Assembly (NCBI GenBank): GCA_963921935.1
Contig: OY998175.1
Coordinates: forward strand, 205,670,655-205,734,654
DNA length: 64,000 bases
Source of the DNA: Galeruca laticollis
Lineage: Eukaryota > Arthropoda > Insecta > Coleoptera > Chrysomelidae
Direction of reading: 5' to 3'
The notes under the pieces are model-generated. The model did no database searches and was not told the DNA's origin. It saw nothing but the letters and a program-made list of their open reading frames with translations. Position numbers and translations under genes: made by a program. Shown here in pieces: positions 1-11,044 of the stretch (position 1 is its first letter; each line of letters begins with the position of its first letter).

Positions 1-1351
1 TATTTACGGGGGGGTCGGTGCAAAAATTCTCAGAATTCTCCTAAATTTGTATAACTGAGCTTATCTTTATATTGAAGAAAATGGCAACATTTCAGATAAA
101 ATCAAAATTACCAAAGGAGTTTCACAAGGTGATTCACTGAGTCCGCTTCTTTTCTCAATCTTTGTTTCAGATCTTGATTATTACTTTCTAAACCATAATA
201 CTAAAGGTATTACACTTGACGGGAAAACTGACATCAACATGCTAATGTATGCTGACGACATTGTCCTTTTTGCCGAATCACAAGTTGGAATGTCCCGTAA
301 TTCAAGAATTTTAGAGTCTCATTGCCATGAATTTAAACTGGAAGTTAACCCTTCAATAAAGAAATTGGTCGTTTTCCGTAAAGCAGCCAACATGGGCAAA
401 CTACCCCAATTTATATATAATAATTCCGAAGTAGAACTAGTAAATTCTTATGAGTACCTAGGAGTAAAATTCTCGTTTAATGGACTTTTCTTAAATAATT
501 TCAACTTCCGCGAAAAAAAAACAAGATTATCACATGCTAAAAATTATAGATTCCTCGCTTATAGCAGATTTAAGTTCAATCAAAACCTTATATAATAACG
601 TAGTTATACCCACCTTCACATACGCGAGCAGTGTTTGGGCTCTTCGATACTTGGATCAAATTGAAAAAATCCAGAGCAATTTTTGGAAAAACTTATTATT
701 CATACAAAAGCGCACAGCTGCATACATAATACGAACAGAAGTTAATATTTGTAAATTAGGCTATTTTATTATAAAGCAAGCGCTGAAACTTTTGAGTAGA
801 CAGCAAAGCATGAAAGCACCAGGTACACCTATAAATCCTTTATGCGTTTAATTGATTTATATGAAGCCGCTAATGTTAATATAAAGTATAATTGGATATA
901 CCAATTACAAACTTGTTTACAAAAATGCTGTCAATTTGAGTTAATTACCTCCAATATAGATTTAAATGATAAAGAAAAAATTATGACTAGATATCTGAAC
1001 CTTAGTTATGAAGAAGATATAAACAAAATTCTGCTTAGTACTTATCATCCACAATATAAGTTTATTTTAAGAGAATACTCACCATCTGTATCAATCAATT
1101 ATCTCAATCACACGCTCCCCCTCTATATTAAAAGATTTATTGCACAATTACGTACTACTAATACAGAAACTTTTTGCATATATGTAAATATTAACCCTTA
1201 TTTGATCAAAGCAAAATCAATTTGCTTAATCTGTAATCAAAAAACACCTGAATCCCTAGAGCACATCATCGTGACTTGTCCGATGTATAGTGGTGTACGG
1301 GGCTCGCTAGTAAAACCCGGAGTTATTAAAATGATCTTGATGCTTTATTAA
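1..1351 (+). pseudogene. Non-LTR retrotransposon reverse transcriptase, C-terminal part, frameshifted
   Basis: This would copy LINE RNA into DNA at the insertion site. Reading starts near base 61. The GVSQGDSLSPLLF motif of the RT palm comes first, followed by the catalytic box MYADDIVLF near 239-265. Thumb-type sequence with YLGVKF follows. The frame breaks near 590, continues in another frame to 851 (VVIPTFTYASSVWALRY), and shifts again for 842-1351. The last part ends in a CxxC...H...C motif (CLICNQ ... LEHIIVTCP), the kind of cysteine-rich tail seen at the end of several LINE ORF2 proteins. The 5' half lies outside the window or is lost. The clade is not resolved. It is a dead copy with at least two frameshifts. 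Confidence 0.8.
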
Positions 1352-1440
1352 CTTAAAACGACACTATGATAATGCAAAAGCTTCACAGGTTTATGAGCGA
1401 GGCAAAGAAACTGAGAGCATTCATTAGAAATGAATGACTG

Positions 1441-1938
1441 AGGGCACCTCAACCAGTTCACGCATTAATAATAACCTAATCTTCTCTTGTTCATGTATCA
1501 TTGTTATACTAGAGAACAATACATTATTTTATTATTTATTTGAATAATTATTCAATGTTTATTGACAGATTAAACCTTAAAGATAATTTAATTACTTATC
1601 TATAAACAAAAGTAAATATTTCATCCATTATGAAGATTGAGGCAAGTCATACATTTTTCAACCTTTAATTCTAATTCAAGAAAGATATTTATTATATTAA
1701 AAAGTATGAGATTAAAATTATTACTTGATTTTATTTAATAATTCATAACTTTTAATATAATTATTCTCGTCTCTTGAATCAGATATAAAGATAAAAAAAA
1801 TATGACTTACATCATTCTTTATAATGTATGAAATTTAGTAGGTATTATTTTGAGCTTTAATTATAAATATACTATTTTCGATTGTAGAAATTGCTCCCTA
1901 ATTACTATTTCTTATGATAGAACCTACCAATTATTTTA
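1441..1938. other. AT-rich spacer, nothing recognised
   Basis: About 500 bases of very AT-rich sequence without a convincing reading frame or repeat. It may include the 3' untranslated tail of the preceding LINE. Confidence 0.5.
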
Positions 1939-1942
1939 TATA

Positions 1943-3351
1943 CACATATGTCCAAAAGTTTGTATTATTGGATTATTTCATCTTTTTTTAATTTTTATAT
2001 AAAAAAAATTCTGAATAATTAAACATCATTTTGCTACAACTCCCACCAATACTAAGTAAATCTCAAAGCCAGATAAACAATATGCAAAGAAATGATTTAT
2101 TCTTTTGGAGTGAAAAAATTACAATGTACCACTTACATTTAAAATTAAATTAGTATGGAAAAAAATATTTTTTTATGAAATTATTAATCAGTATTTCCTC
2201 CATTGGCCGGTATGCATGACTGTAGGCGATTTGACATGCTGTCGATTAAATGATCGAGCTGGTCTTGCGGAATTCTCTCCCATTCTTGACGAGCAGCATC
2301 TTTTAGTTCTCGCAGTGTAATAGGGGGACTGTTGCGCTCCTTAATGCGTGTTCTGAGAATGTCCCAGGCATGTTCAATGACATTCATGTTCGGGGAATTC
2401 AAGAGCCACCATATTGTGGATATTCCTTCTTCTTCCAGAAAATTTTATACTGCAGCTGTTCGATGTGGAGGTGCGTTGTCATGCATAAACACCAATCTAT
2501 CACCTACTGTCCCTCGGAATAGACGCATGACAGGACTTAAAACCTCCTCAATGTATACAGCACCAGTGACTCTTCTCTCCAGAACCAGTAGAGGCGTCCG
2601 TGTGTCACTCATAATACCACCCCAAACCATAATACTCCCACCTTCAAATGGGACACGCGGTTGGGCTGTTTCTAGTTGGGCTTGTCGTCCGGACGCCCTT
2701 AAAATTAGTGTTCTTCGCGAAACAAAAACCAAGCCAATTTTTGATTCATCAGAGAACATCACGTTATTCCAGTTAGGACCATGACGTACCATTTCTCGAG
2801 CCCATTGCAACATTACAATTTATGTTGATAGGTTAGTTTGGGAACACGTAAGTGTCTTCAAGCCTAACAATTTCTCTGGATATACCACTTGTAGATTCCA
2901 GACGATTTCTTCGAGCTATCAATGTTATCTGCCGGTCTTGTGCTGCTGTTGTACATCGATTTCTGCCACTTCTGGGGCGATCCTTCACGTCATTTGTGTC
3001 TTGGAATTTTTTAAGAATTTTCGCTACAGCACTCTGAGTGAAACCAATAATATTGGCGATATCACTTTGAATGAAGCCCTATTGTAACAATGCAATTAGT
3101 CTAGAATCTGTCGAAATGAGATATCATGGCTCTAGTCATCTTTAAACTGCTCGAATGAAATTTAAGCAGGGACTGAAATAATGTGTAAATACCAAAATCA
3201 GTTTAATTTGACCAAATTGCTACAAAAACGAATCAAATGTTTGATAATATTCATTTAAAAACGCTCTAGAATAAATATCAACAACAGTTTTCAAACCACC
3301 ATAGGCGTAGATATATTATTTGTACGTATTCCAAACTTTTGGACATATGTG
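1943..3351 (-). mobile_element. Tc1-like DNA transposon with perfect 20-bp TIRs
   Basis: The ends are exact inverted repeats: cacatatgtccaaaagtttg at 1943-1962 and its reverse complement at 3332-3351. Both are flanked by TA (1941-1942 and 3352-3353), the target duplication of the Tc1/mariner superfamily. The length of about 1.4 kb is usual for a Tc1 element. The transposase inside, on the minus strand, is inactivated, so the element could only move with help from another copy. Confidence 0.9.
2184..3139 (-). pseudogene. Tc1-family DD34E transposase, inactivated
   Basis: A cut-and-paste transposase. The N-terminal helix-turn-helix half (SDIANIIGFTQSAVAKILKK, then a GRPR-like RPRSGR) lies around 2850-3080. 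It has a stop after the segment RLIALLQ and another frame break before 2813. The catalytic half shows MFSDESKIGL (first Asp), VFMHDNAPPHRT (second Asp) and NVIEHAWDIL (Glu). There are 34 residues between the second Asp and the Glu, giving the DD34E signature. A single TAA at 2445-2447 interrupts the frame just after HRTAAV, and the same frame then continues to 2184. The start at 3139 is inferred from MTRAM. All three catalytic acids survive, but the protein is not made whole. Confidence 0.88.
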
Positions 3352-3359
3352 TATCCATC

Positions 3360-3956
3360 GATACCAAATTATAAACCTAAGCATATTGTTTTGATTATCA
3401 ATTTCTATCAATACATTAAATAAATTATCATAAGTACATCACAGGCAACGGCAGTTTCCGAGTGACGCAAGTACACCCCCACAAAAACCATCACACCGAA
3501 AAAGTTCAATACAAACTCAAATGACACACCACGAAAACTCAGTCTATATCCACAGTATTTTTTTTTATAACAAATGTTACTTTTCAAATCGCCGAAAAAA
3601 TAAGAACGTGTTCACCGATTGCAATGGAATTTAGTCAGTTTACTAGGGAAGCTTAGGTGATAATGCATTAAAATTTTCAATCTCCTAACTGGACTCAAAT
3701 CTGAGATACAGGTACCTTCGTTTTAGGTAGTTTATCGATATGTAGACTTGTGGCAATTACGTGCAGGCTTCAAGTATTTCGATGAAACTTTGTAGGATGA
3801 TAGAACTCAAAGAGTTATTACGATCTCATCATACCACGATCCCTAAAAACATTCTTAAGGGGTCCTAATGGCCATCTAAAATTTCGAATACATAAGTACT
3901 TTAAGAAAAAATACCCTAAATGTTTTTAGTAGCTCTCAAGTATATGAGAAAAGAAT
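3360..3956. other. Unassigned spacer
   Basis: Roughly 600 bases between the Tc1 element and the piggyBac/P-like complex. I see no reading frame longer than chance, no tandem repeat and no recognisable family. Confidence 0.45.
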
Positions 3957-3986
3957 TTAACCGTTCAGGTACTAGCGTTGCCATCA

Positions 3987-4722
3987 GGCTAGGGACCCTG
4001 TCGAGTAACTAAAATACTAGATAATTCCAAAAAATTAACGAAAACTGTAACGTCGTTAGTGATCAAATTTTATTGATTTTTATTACTGCGTTTGCGCGAT
4101 GTCATATTGCTCGTCCCCACAGGTTATCTGTTCTACTGTTATCGATTCTTAGTTCATGTGTTGAGGTTATTATAAGGTTTCGGTATTTTGGTGTATTTTT
4201 TAATTGCTATTGTGTAATATTTATCTGTTGTTTCGTTGCTTTATTGTTATTAATTGAGAAGACAATGTCAAAGTGTATTCTGAAAGAGTCTAATAAGTGG
4301 TATACTCGGTAAGTTTTATGAAAAAAATGCGAGCATTTTTCCTTTCTCAATTAAAAACCATTTCCTTTATTTTCATAAAACACAGATTTTCACTAATTTA
4401 AACGACAACTTTAGAGATCATAGTTGTTAGCTAAACTGAAAATTGTTGCATTACTGAAGTAAATATTTCTTTTTACAGTTTTGTTCCTCCAACCCAGGAA
4501 GAAAACGCAGTAGTAATAAATCATTAAATTTGTCGACGATGAAACGATGGAGGATATGTTCCCTTCATTTTCAAAAACAGTGTTTCTTTAGATTTGAGAA
4601 AGATGAAGGGTGGTTATTAAGACATTTTGATTTGCCTTCCCATATAAGTGGAAATTGACAAAAATTGTATTGTGTAATTTTATTGTATTCAATATAGCAT
4701 GCTATAATTTTGGACATTTTAA
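3987..4722 (+). mobile_element. P-element-like (THAP) fragment, copy 1
   Basis: This is a diverged, 3'-truncated copy of the element at 8584-10996. Shared stretches include aggctaggga at the left edge, the AT-rich leader, a coding exon, an intron and a THAP-type second exon, down to the ggacattttaaaat motif near 4722. In this copy exon 1 starts at ATG 4265 (MSKCILKESNKWYTR) and ends at a good donor, CG|gtaag, near 4310. Exon 2 begins after ttacag at 4478. The joined phase gives R-FVPPTQE, the order expected of a THAP domain, but exon 2 is then frameshifted. The internal TIR section seen in copy 2 is missing. Confidence 0.6.
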
Positions 4723-4973
4723 AATTCAAATTGGGTCAATGAAAAGACGAGTACTGAATGTGTAATTTAATTAAAATTCCAGCTAAGCGCTTTCAGCCAT
4801 TAGGCCATTCTCAAAGCTGTCATCAAGAAAAAAACATACAACAGGTGTCAAAAAACATCAAACCCTGTAACTGCTACATAAAGTGAAATAAAATGTTTGA
4901 TGTTACATAATTATTTAAGTAACATTTGTTAAAATTATCCTTTAAAGAGGGTGTACAATTGTAAGTTATATGC

Positions 4974-6441
4974 GTGTTCGTTCAAGAGATGCAGTGGATT
5001 CAAGGGGACCTAGTTGAACAAACACGAATTTTTCCGGCAGGTGAGTATCGGTCCTATAAAGACAAGACTGAGTGTGACTTATTCGAACTGTTTTTTGATA
5101 AAAGTGTTTTTAACTTGCTCCTCGAGGAAAGCCGATGTTACGCATTATTTAAAAACTCCCCGGATCCGAATATCACGGTTGTAGAGCTAAAATGTTTCTT
5201 GGGGCTACTTATAGTATCTGGATATAGTGCACTTCCAAGAAAGAAATTTTACTGGGACTCAGGTAACGACATGAAAAATATAGCGGTCTCTAATGCAATG
5301 CGTCGTGATCGCTTTATACAAATAATGCGTTTTCTTCACTGTAACGACAATTCAAAAATCAGTACTGTGGATAAATTGTGGAAGCTTCGACCACTAATCG
5401 GAAAAATACACCAATATTTTACTGATAATTTTGTACCACGGCAGCACATTGATTACGATGAATCTATAATAAAATACTTTGGCCACCACGGATGTAAAAA
5501 ATTCATCCGTGGTAAGCATATTTGTTTCGGATATAAAGTATGGAGTATGAATACCAAGAAAGGTTATCTCATAAATTTTGAGATATATCAAGGAAAGAGT
5601 GTTGCTGTAAGTAAATCTTGCACATGATCGTCACTTTGGAAAAGCCACTGCACCATTTGTAAGAATGGTGTAGAACCCACCGAAAAAGGAATTGCCTTAT
5701 CAATTTTACGTTGATAATCTGTTCTGCAGTGTGCCTTTGTTTGAGTTTTTAAATGAAAATGGATATGTTTGTACAGGGACTTTTTGCGAAAATAGAATTC
5801 CAAAAAGTGGACCCCTAATCTTAAAGGACCAGTTCAAAAAGAACAAGCGAGGTACATCTGATTCCATTATCGCGAAAGACGCTGGCATACTTTTTGTTAG
5901 ATGAATCGATAACAGGGTTGTAACTGTTGGCTCCACTTTACATGGTGTTAACCCAATTGCAAATGTTAAAAGATATTCCCAAGCTGATAAAAAAGTAATC
6001 TCTGTTCCTAGGCCCAACCTAATTGGGCAGTATAATAGCTACATGGGCCGCACGGACCAGATGGATCAGAATATTGGAAGGTACAAAATTTCGATTAGAG
6101 GAGAAAAATGGTGATGGTGTATATTTACCTGGCTCATAGACGCTTGTATCAACAATGGGTAGATTTTACACAGGAAAGCCACGAGTATGCAGAATGATCA
6201 GCTTTATTTCCGTAGGGAGCTAGCAGAGACATATTTAAGAAGTTATGGGGTATCTCCAAAAATAGGCAGTAGACTATCTACCTCAAAAAATAGTGTATCT
6301 TGCAATAGGGTCAGTGATACTTTGCGTTATAATGGCGTAAACCATTTGCTGACCTATAAACCCGACAAAAAACGCCGTCGTTGTGCGAGGGAAGGATGTT
6401 CCTCGATAGTTCGCACCATGTGTATGAAGTGTGAAATTTGA
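4974..6441 (+). pseudogene. piggyBac-family (PGBD4-like) transposase, inactivated
   Basis: A cut-and-paste transposase of the piggyBac type. The first frame (4974-5627) contains RRDRFIQIMRFLHCNDN and the first catalytic Asp region, HIDYDESIIKYFGHHGCKK. After a frameshift near 5627, the segment from 5692 has YVDNLFCSVPLFEFL (second Asp). A TGA at 5902-5904 falls where the family has Trp (FVR-stop-IDNRVVTV). The third Asp region, GRTDQMDQNIGRYK, lies around 6040-6090, after which the frame shifts again. The C-terminus from 6187 ends in a cysteine-rich tail (RRRCAREGC ... TMCMKCEI), typical of piggyBac zinc-binding ends. At least three lesions make it a pseudogene; the N-terminus is probably truncated. 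Confidence 0.85.
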
Positions 6442-6888
6442 ATGTGTATTGACTGTTACGTTATATTTCACACATCCAGCAGATGAATCACCAATATTTT
6501 GTTATGTTTTAATCCAAATAACATAGTAGTTAGTTTAGGGTTACGGCCTAGCGTTGCCATATGGCAACGGCATATTTTCCGGTTTGTATTCAAAAATCTT
6601 AATAAAACCGTATATTTTCTTTTAAAAACTGTTATTTTCTAGCAAGTAAACATAGATTTACTCCACATTTGAAACATGAATAACTCCGTCCTTAAAGGGT
6701 TAAAAGATTTTCAAAAAGTAATGATATCAGTCCAAAAACCTCTTGACGAGGTGAAAAAAGGTTATTCAAGTACACGCCTTTTAAAAGATGTGATACCAAA
6801 TCATACGATGTATACGGTCATACACGTAACATATCTAATAATAATCTTTTCAAGATAACGATTAGATATGACTACATATTCACACTTT

Positions 6889-7307
6889 ATTCCTTATTTT
6901 TGAAATTTTCAAATAATTGAAGTGCTTGCGTTCAGCCCTGTTTAAATATTGTTACAGTTTGATTGAAGCTGACTTTTTTTTCTTCCTTTAGATTTTACCA
7001 AAAATCGTTGAAATTGCTCTATATATGTTAGACGTACGTGCAAATTAGGATCCATTCAGTTGATACCACCAAATATATAATACAAAAAAGGCTCCATCCG
7101 ATGTATAGGTAATATCAATACACATAACAGAGAAAGGACCCCATCCGAATTACACTATCAAAACACATAACAAAGAAGGAACCCGATCCAATTTAACTAA
7201 TAAAATGCATTACAAAGAAAGGCCACAAAAAAACACTAACAATATTTAAACAAAGCTGAACGCATGTACATCAATTATTTGAAACTTTCAAATTAACAAG
7301 GACTGAA
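6889..7307. mobile_element. MITE-like element with ~63-bp inverted ends
   Basis: The segment from about 6897 to 6960 is repeated in inverted orientation at about 7234-7297. Both arms contain aatatttaaaca..gctgaacgca and caattatttgaaa in the inverted reading. The 270-base centre has three degenerate units of about 43 bp, starting near 7088, 7134 and 7177, each with cacataacaaagaaaggacc-like sequence. There is no coding capacity. Inverted ends, small size and an internal minisatellite suggest a non-autonomous DNA element. Confidence 0.65.
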
Positions 7308-7855
7308 GCTTATTAGAGCAGTAGTCGGCATGTTTTGTTCATCACCAATCCGAAATTAATACGCTAACAGAAGAAGACCACAATTGGATTGAAACAATAA
7401 TATTTCTTATTATTAGCAATACTTTATAAATTCCATTACACTTCAAAAAATCACAGTGCATAAATATATTGTGATTTCATAATTGTATAATTAAATAGGA
7501 ATTGGTTATTATTTTTTAAACATACCGTTTGTTCCAAAAACAACTAAGTTGTACCAACACTTGTAAACCACTAGTTAATAATGATGATAAATATAATATA
7601 ATATGTCTGATTAGCGCAAGCTTTAAGTTTGGAATTTAACTTATCGAATGAGATCAGGCATTTGTAAATTAAGATAATGAAATTGGTCTGATATTTATCG
7701 AGGTCGTCAGTGTCGGGACCCGAAATATTTTTTAGGAATGAAATTAAATTGTTCATCGTTCGTATTATGACGAATTTTATGACATGGAGGGAATATCGAA
7801 ATGTTATATAAAGTATAAACATGACACTTAATTAAATATTGATAGTTAAGTTTTC
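7308..7855. other. AT-rich spacer, nothing recognised
   Basis: Very AT-rich sequence. A minus-strand open frame at 7571-7822 has no recognisable motif and is low in complexity, so I do not call it a gene. Confidence 0.4.
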
Positions 7856-7859
7856 AAAG

Positions 7860-8330
7860 AATCCATCTCCTGGCGTGACAAGTAGTTCTGGATGGGTCTC
7901 ACTACCTCTATTTCGATGTATGACAACCTCCAAACCAATTTACGATGCCTATAGCTGGGCGTATTTTGCTAAATTGTCTCGCTACCGAAGTTGAGGTGAT
8001 CCAAATAGTCTTTTCTCATTTAGGGCTTTTTCTCCATATGAGTCTTGTTGTTCTGTCGTTGGGGGATCTTCTGGACTTTATTTCTTTTACTAGATTGGTA
8101 TCTTCCAACTAATTTTTTATTATTTATTCGATAGTATCCTGTTGTTTGTTCTAGCGTCATTGCAAACATTTTTCTTAGTACTTTTATTTCTCAGACTCGA
8201 AATCCCCTTCGTTTGCCACTTTTATTGTTCATGTTTGCAGCCGTACTAATGGTCTTATGAACTTTTATACATAGATCTTGATTCGTAAAAATACTTACAA
8301 CAATAAACAAATGAAATAATTTACACAGTA
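7860..8330 (-). pseudogene. Possible LINE ORF2 C-terminal remnant
   Basis: The reverse strand here gives a broken reading similar to the end of RTE-type LINE proteins: KVHKT..., then EIKVLRKMFAMTLEQ followed by TTGYYRINNKKL. These align in order with the 'KVYKT ... ERKILRKIFGP ... YRIRTNEEL' tail of that group. Several stops interrupt it. The similarity is weak and could be wrong. Confidence 0.3.
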
Positions 8331-8913
8331 ATGATAAAAATCTTCAATATCTGGGATTTCCTGTAAGATACAAACACAGATTTCACCTCTCACAATTTTA
8401 TGATAGAAGTGCTTGAAAGGGAGTGTTATAAAGAAAGTTAAGCGATTACGAGTAGAACTTGTATTTATTTAACTTAAAGAAGGAAACTATAATAGTTACA
8501 TCGTAAAATAAAAGTCGCAGACATATGACAATAATTATTCAAACAACGACAGATGGTTGACGGTTGACAGACAACTCTTGTCAAGGCTAGGGACACTGCA
8601 GACCGTGCCATCTATAGAGCCTGTCGAGTAAATAAAATCGGTAGATTTCAAATAATTGACGAAAACTGTATTGTCGTTAGTAATCAAATTTAATTGATTT
8701 TTATAACTGCGTATGAGCGATGCCATATTGTTCGTCCAATCATTTTCGTTTATCCTGTTGTGATCGTTTCCGGTTATCTGCGTTTCATAGTTCAAGTGTT
8801 GAGGTTATTATGTGGTTTCGGTATTTTGTTGTATTTTTAAATTGCTATAGTAAAATATTTATTTGTTGTTTCGTTGCTTTAATCTTATTTTATTGTTATT
8901 CATTGAAAAGAGA

Positions 8914-9288
8914 ATGTCAAAGTGTATTGTGGAGGAGCGTAAGTTTTATTTCTTCTTTCTCAATTAAGAACCATTTCCTTTATTTTTATAAAATACAGTA
9001 TTTTTAATAATTTAATCGATAACTTTAGAGATCATGGTAGCTATTTACATTAGCTGAACTGAAAATTGTTACATTACTAAAGTTAATATTTCTTCACACA
9101 GTTTTGTTCCTCCAACCCAGGAAGATATAAAAATAATATGGCTGAAACGCAGTGGTGATAAATCATTGAATTTGTCGACGGGGAAACAATGGAGGGTATG
9201 TCCCCTTCATTTTAAAAAACGATGTGTCCTTAGACTTGAGAAAGACGAAGGGAAGTTATTAAGACAGTTCGATTTGCTTTCCATATGA
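8914..9288 (+). pseudogene. THAP-type DNA-binding domain of P-like transposase
   Basis: THAP domains bind the ends of P elements. Exon 2 is readable from 9102, after the acceptor ttcacacag, to a stop at 9286-9288. It contains VPPTQEDIKIIWLKR with the conserved Trp, then WRVCPLHFKKRC with the C-x2-H metal ligands, then LEKDEGKLLRQF. The likely exon 1 begins at ATG 8914 (MSKCIVEE) and ends at the donor gtaagt (8939). Compared with copy 1 it has lost about 18 bases, so its phase no longer joins exon 2. Only part of the C2CH ligand set is visible. Family call is good; function is lost. Confidence 0.6.
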
Positions 9289-9289
9289 G

Positions 9290-10710
9290 AGAAAATTAAC
9301 AAAAATTGATGGCAAGTTTTATTGTATTCAATATAGCATGTTATAATTTTGGACATTTTAAAATGTATCCATTAAAACAATAATAATATGGGTTATATTT
9401 TATGTTATAGCTATTCCCTCCGCCGGTAAATGTGTTGAGCCATTGCCACCTTCACCACATGTGGAAGATATTTCCCTCCACTAGCTATGGAATGGAAGGT
9501 ATTGAGACGATTTTCATATATTGCCCATGGTATGACAATTTATGGGAAATGAAAGTGAGTATCAACTTTTATTGAGCCATTACCTCTAAGCGTTTGGTCT
9601 AGCGGTAACCAAAAGTCCAAAATATCCAATAAAGACAAAAAATAAGAGAAAAACAATAAATCAAAAAATAGTTCAGAAATCCAAAAAACATTTAAAACCA
9701 AAAAAAAATCAAGAAATCCAAAAAAAATCAAAAACTCCCAGAAGAGGAATTCAGAAAAACCAAAAAATTTAAACATTCAAATATTTTCTGATATTTTGTT
9801 TGGCTTAGTACAAAGACATGTGTGAACTTATTATTTCAATAGTAAGCGCATTTTGTTATCTTTTGTTTATATAAATTTTCAAACATATTTGTGTGTTTAC
9901 TTATTTATTGTTGTTGTTTTGTGTGTTTACTTGTAGAAGCTTCACCAGAAAGGAGAAAGGACTTCCACATAACGGTGGGATTTTTAAGAGCCCTTAAGAA
10001 ACATTTAAACAATCATAGACTGCCAAGAGCTGCAGAGTAACTTAAACTGCCTTATAAGATGGTTTCATAAGAACCGAATGCTATTAAATGTAGAAATATA
10101 CAAATATGCTATATACTAGGTTTAAGCTTGTGATATAGACCTAATTTATACTTCCAGTAAAGAAATAAAGTGTTTTAAGTGGAAATGAAATGTTAGATAT
10201 ATTATTTTAAATTGTGTACAGTTACAAGTGCTGTTTAGCACTCTTATATGTGATTACAGAGCTAGACAGTAGTTAACTCCTTTTACTTTAAAAAATGTTC
10301 AATAACTTTTGTTCTAACAGTCACAGTGATTATACTGAAATATTTGATTTTACAGAAAGTTGCCAAAAATAGTAGTTAACTACTCATTGCTCACACTTTA
10401 TTTGACTAAGTAGTTAGCAGTTATACTCCAGTAGTTTGTCCAGCTCTGTGTGTTTATAGGAGTATAATAATATATAAATGAACTAATATAAACCTACCAT
10501 AAATAAATGTCTACTTTTATCTTGATTTAACATCATTTAAGAATCTAATGATACTCCAATCTTAAATAGATGTTAATCAAATTATTTCTTATTTATTGCA
10601 TTGTTTTTACATTGTAGTTTATTTATTGTCATTATGTTTGTTAACAAAAGTACTTTGTGAAATAAATTATTTTCTGTGTATTTTCATACCAAAATAAATG
10701 AACTCTTTAT
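9290..10710. other. Non-coding interior of the P-like element
   Basis: AT-rich sequence including a lysine/phenylalanine-coding low-complexity stretch (9600-9780) that is an A-rich artefact, not a gene. Short fragments such as VGFLRALKKHLNNHRLPRAA (around 9990) hint at transposase remains, but no catalytic motif can be read. Confidence 0.4.
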
Positions 10711-10712
10711 AT

Positions 10713-10870
10713 GATTATTGTTTTATTTTTTCCAATTCAACCATTTATGGTTCATCATTTGATATTTCATTTAATTTAACTCAACATATAATCATTATTG
10801 AGTTAATGGAGTTAAATTGAATGTAATGTCAAATGGTGGACTATGAATGGCTATTCGGAAATAAAATAAT
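10713..10870. repeat. Imperfect 158-bp palindrome
   Basis: Two arms of about 70 bases are inverted copies. The left arm has caaccatttatggttcatca and the right arm, read in reverse, has agccattcatagtccacca. They meet around 10790. It lies inside the P-like element near its right end and may be a small foldback insertion. Confidence 0.6.
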
Positions 10871-11044
10871 TAAGATACAGGAAATTTGAATATACCGCCA
10901 AAACCTAAAATAACAGAAATATTTTTAACATCACTCAAATGTTTAGTCGACAGGCTCTTTAGATGGCGCCACAATCAGTGTCTCATCTATCTGTGGTCTT
11001 GTCACGCAACAGCTCTAGGGTCGTCGCATGCAGGTTACTAATCA

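Larger units (their letters stand above)
3957..6703 (+). mobile_element. Decayed piggyBac-like element (piggyBac-1)
   Basis: The right end is clear. At 6692-6703 the sequence reads ttaaagggttaa, so the inverted terminus is TTAACCCTTTAAGGACGG, a typical piggyBac end with its TTAA target. The left end is proposed at TTAACCGTTCAGG (3957), which is less similar. Next to it is tagcgttgccat, the half-site of an 18-bp palindrome, cgttgccatatggcaacg, found near the right end (about 6550-6567). The internal transposase is broken, and a P-like fragment sits in the 5' part. The right boundary is well supported; the left is an inference. Confidence 0.5.
8584..10996 (+). mobile_element. P-element-like transposon, copy 2, with 8-bp target duplication
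   Basis: The element is flanked by TCTTGTCA at 8576-8583 and 10997-11004, the 8-bp duplication expected of the P superfamily. The target is the Gypsy-A LTR, and the solo LTR at 62.76 kb shows the empty site. Near both ends lies an inverted repeat containing gacactg...gccatct.tagagcctgtcga (8592-8632 and about 10945-10985). The 5' part carries a THAP-type domain. From 9.3 to 10.9 kb there is no transposase catalytic sequence that I can read, so the copy is internally deleted or decayed and cannot act alone. Confidence 0.75.

Noticed and set aside
2332..2784. 150-codon plus-strand frame
   Set aside because: It is antisense to the Tc1 transposase, which explains the sequence fully.
9540..9776. 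Minus-strand frame rich in Phe and Leu with membrane-like look
   Set aside because: It is the complement of an A-rich low-complexity stretch; no start context or motif.
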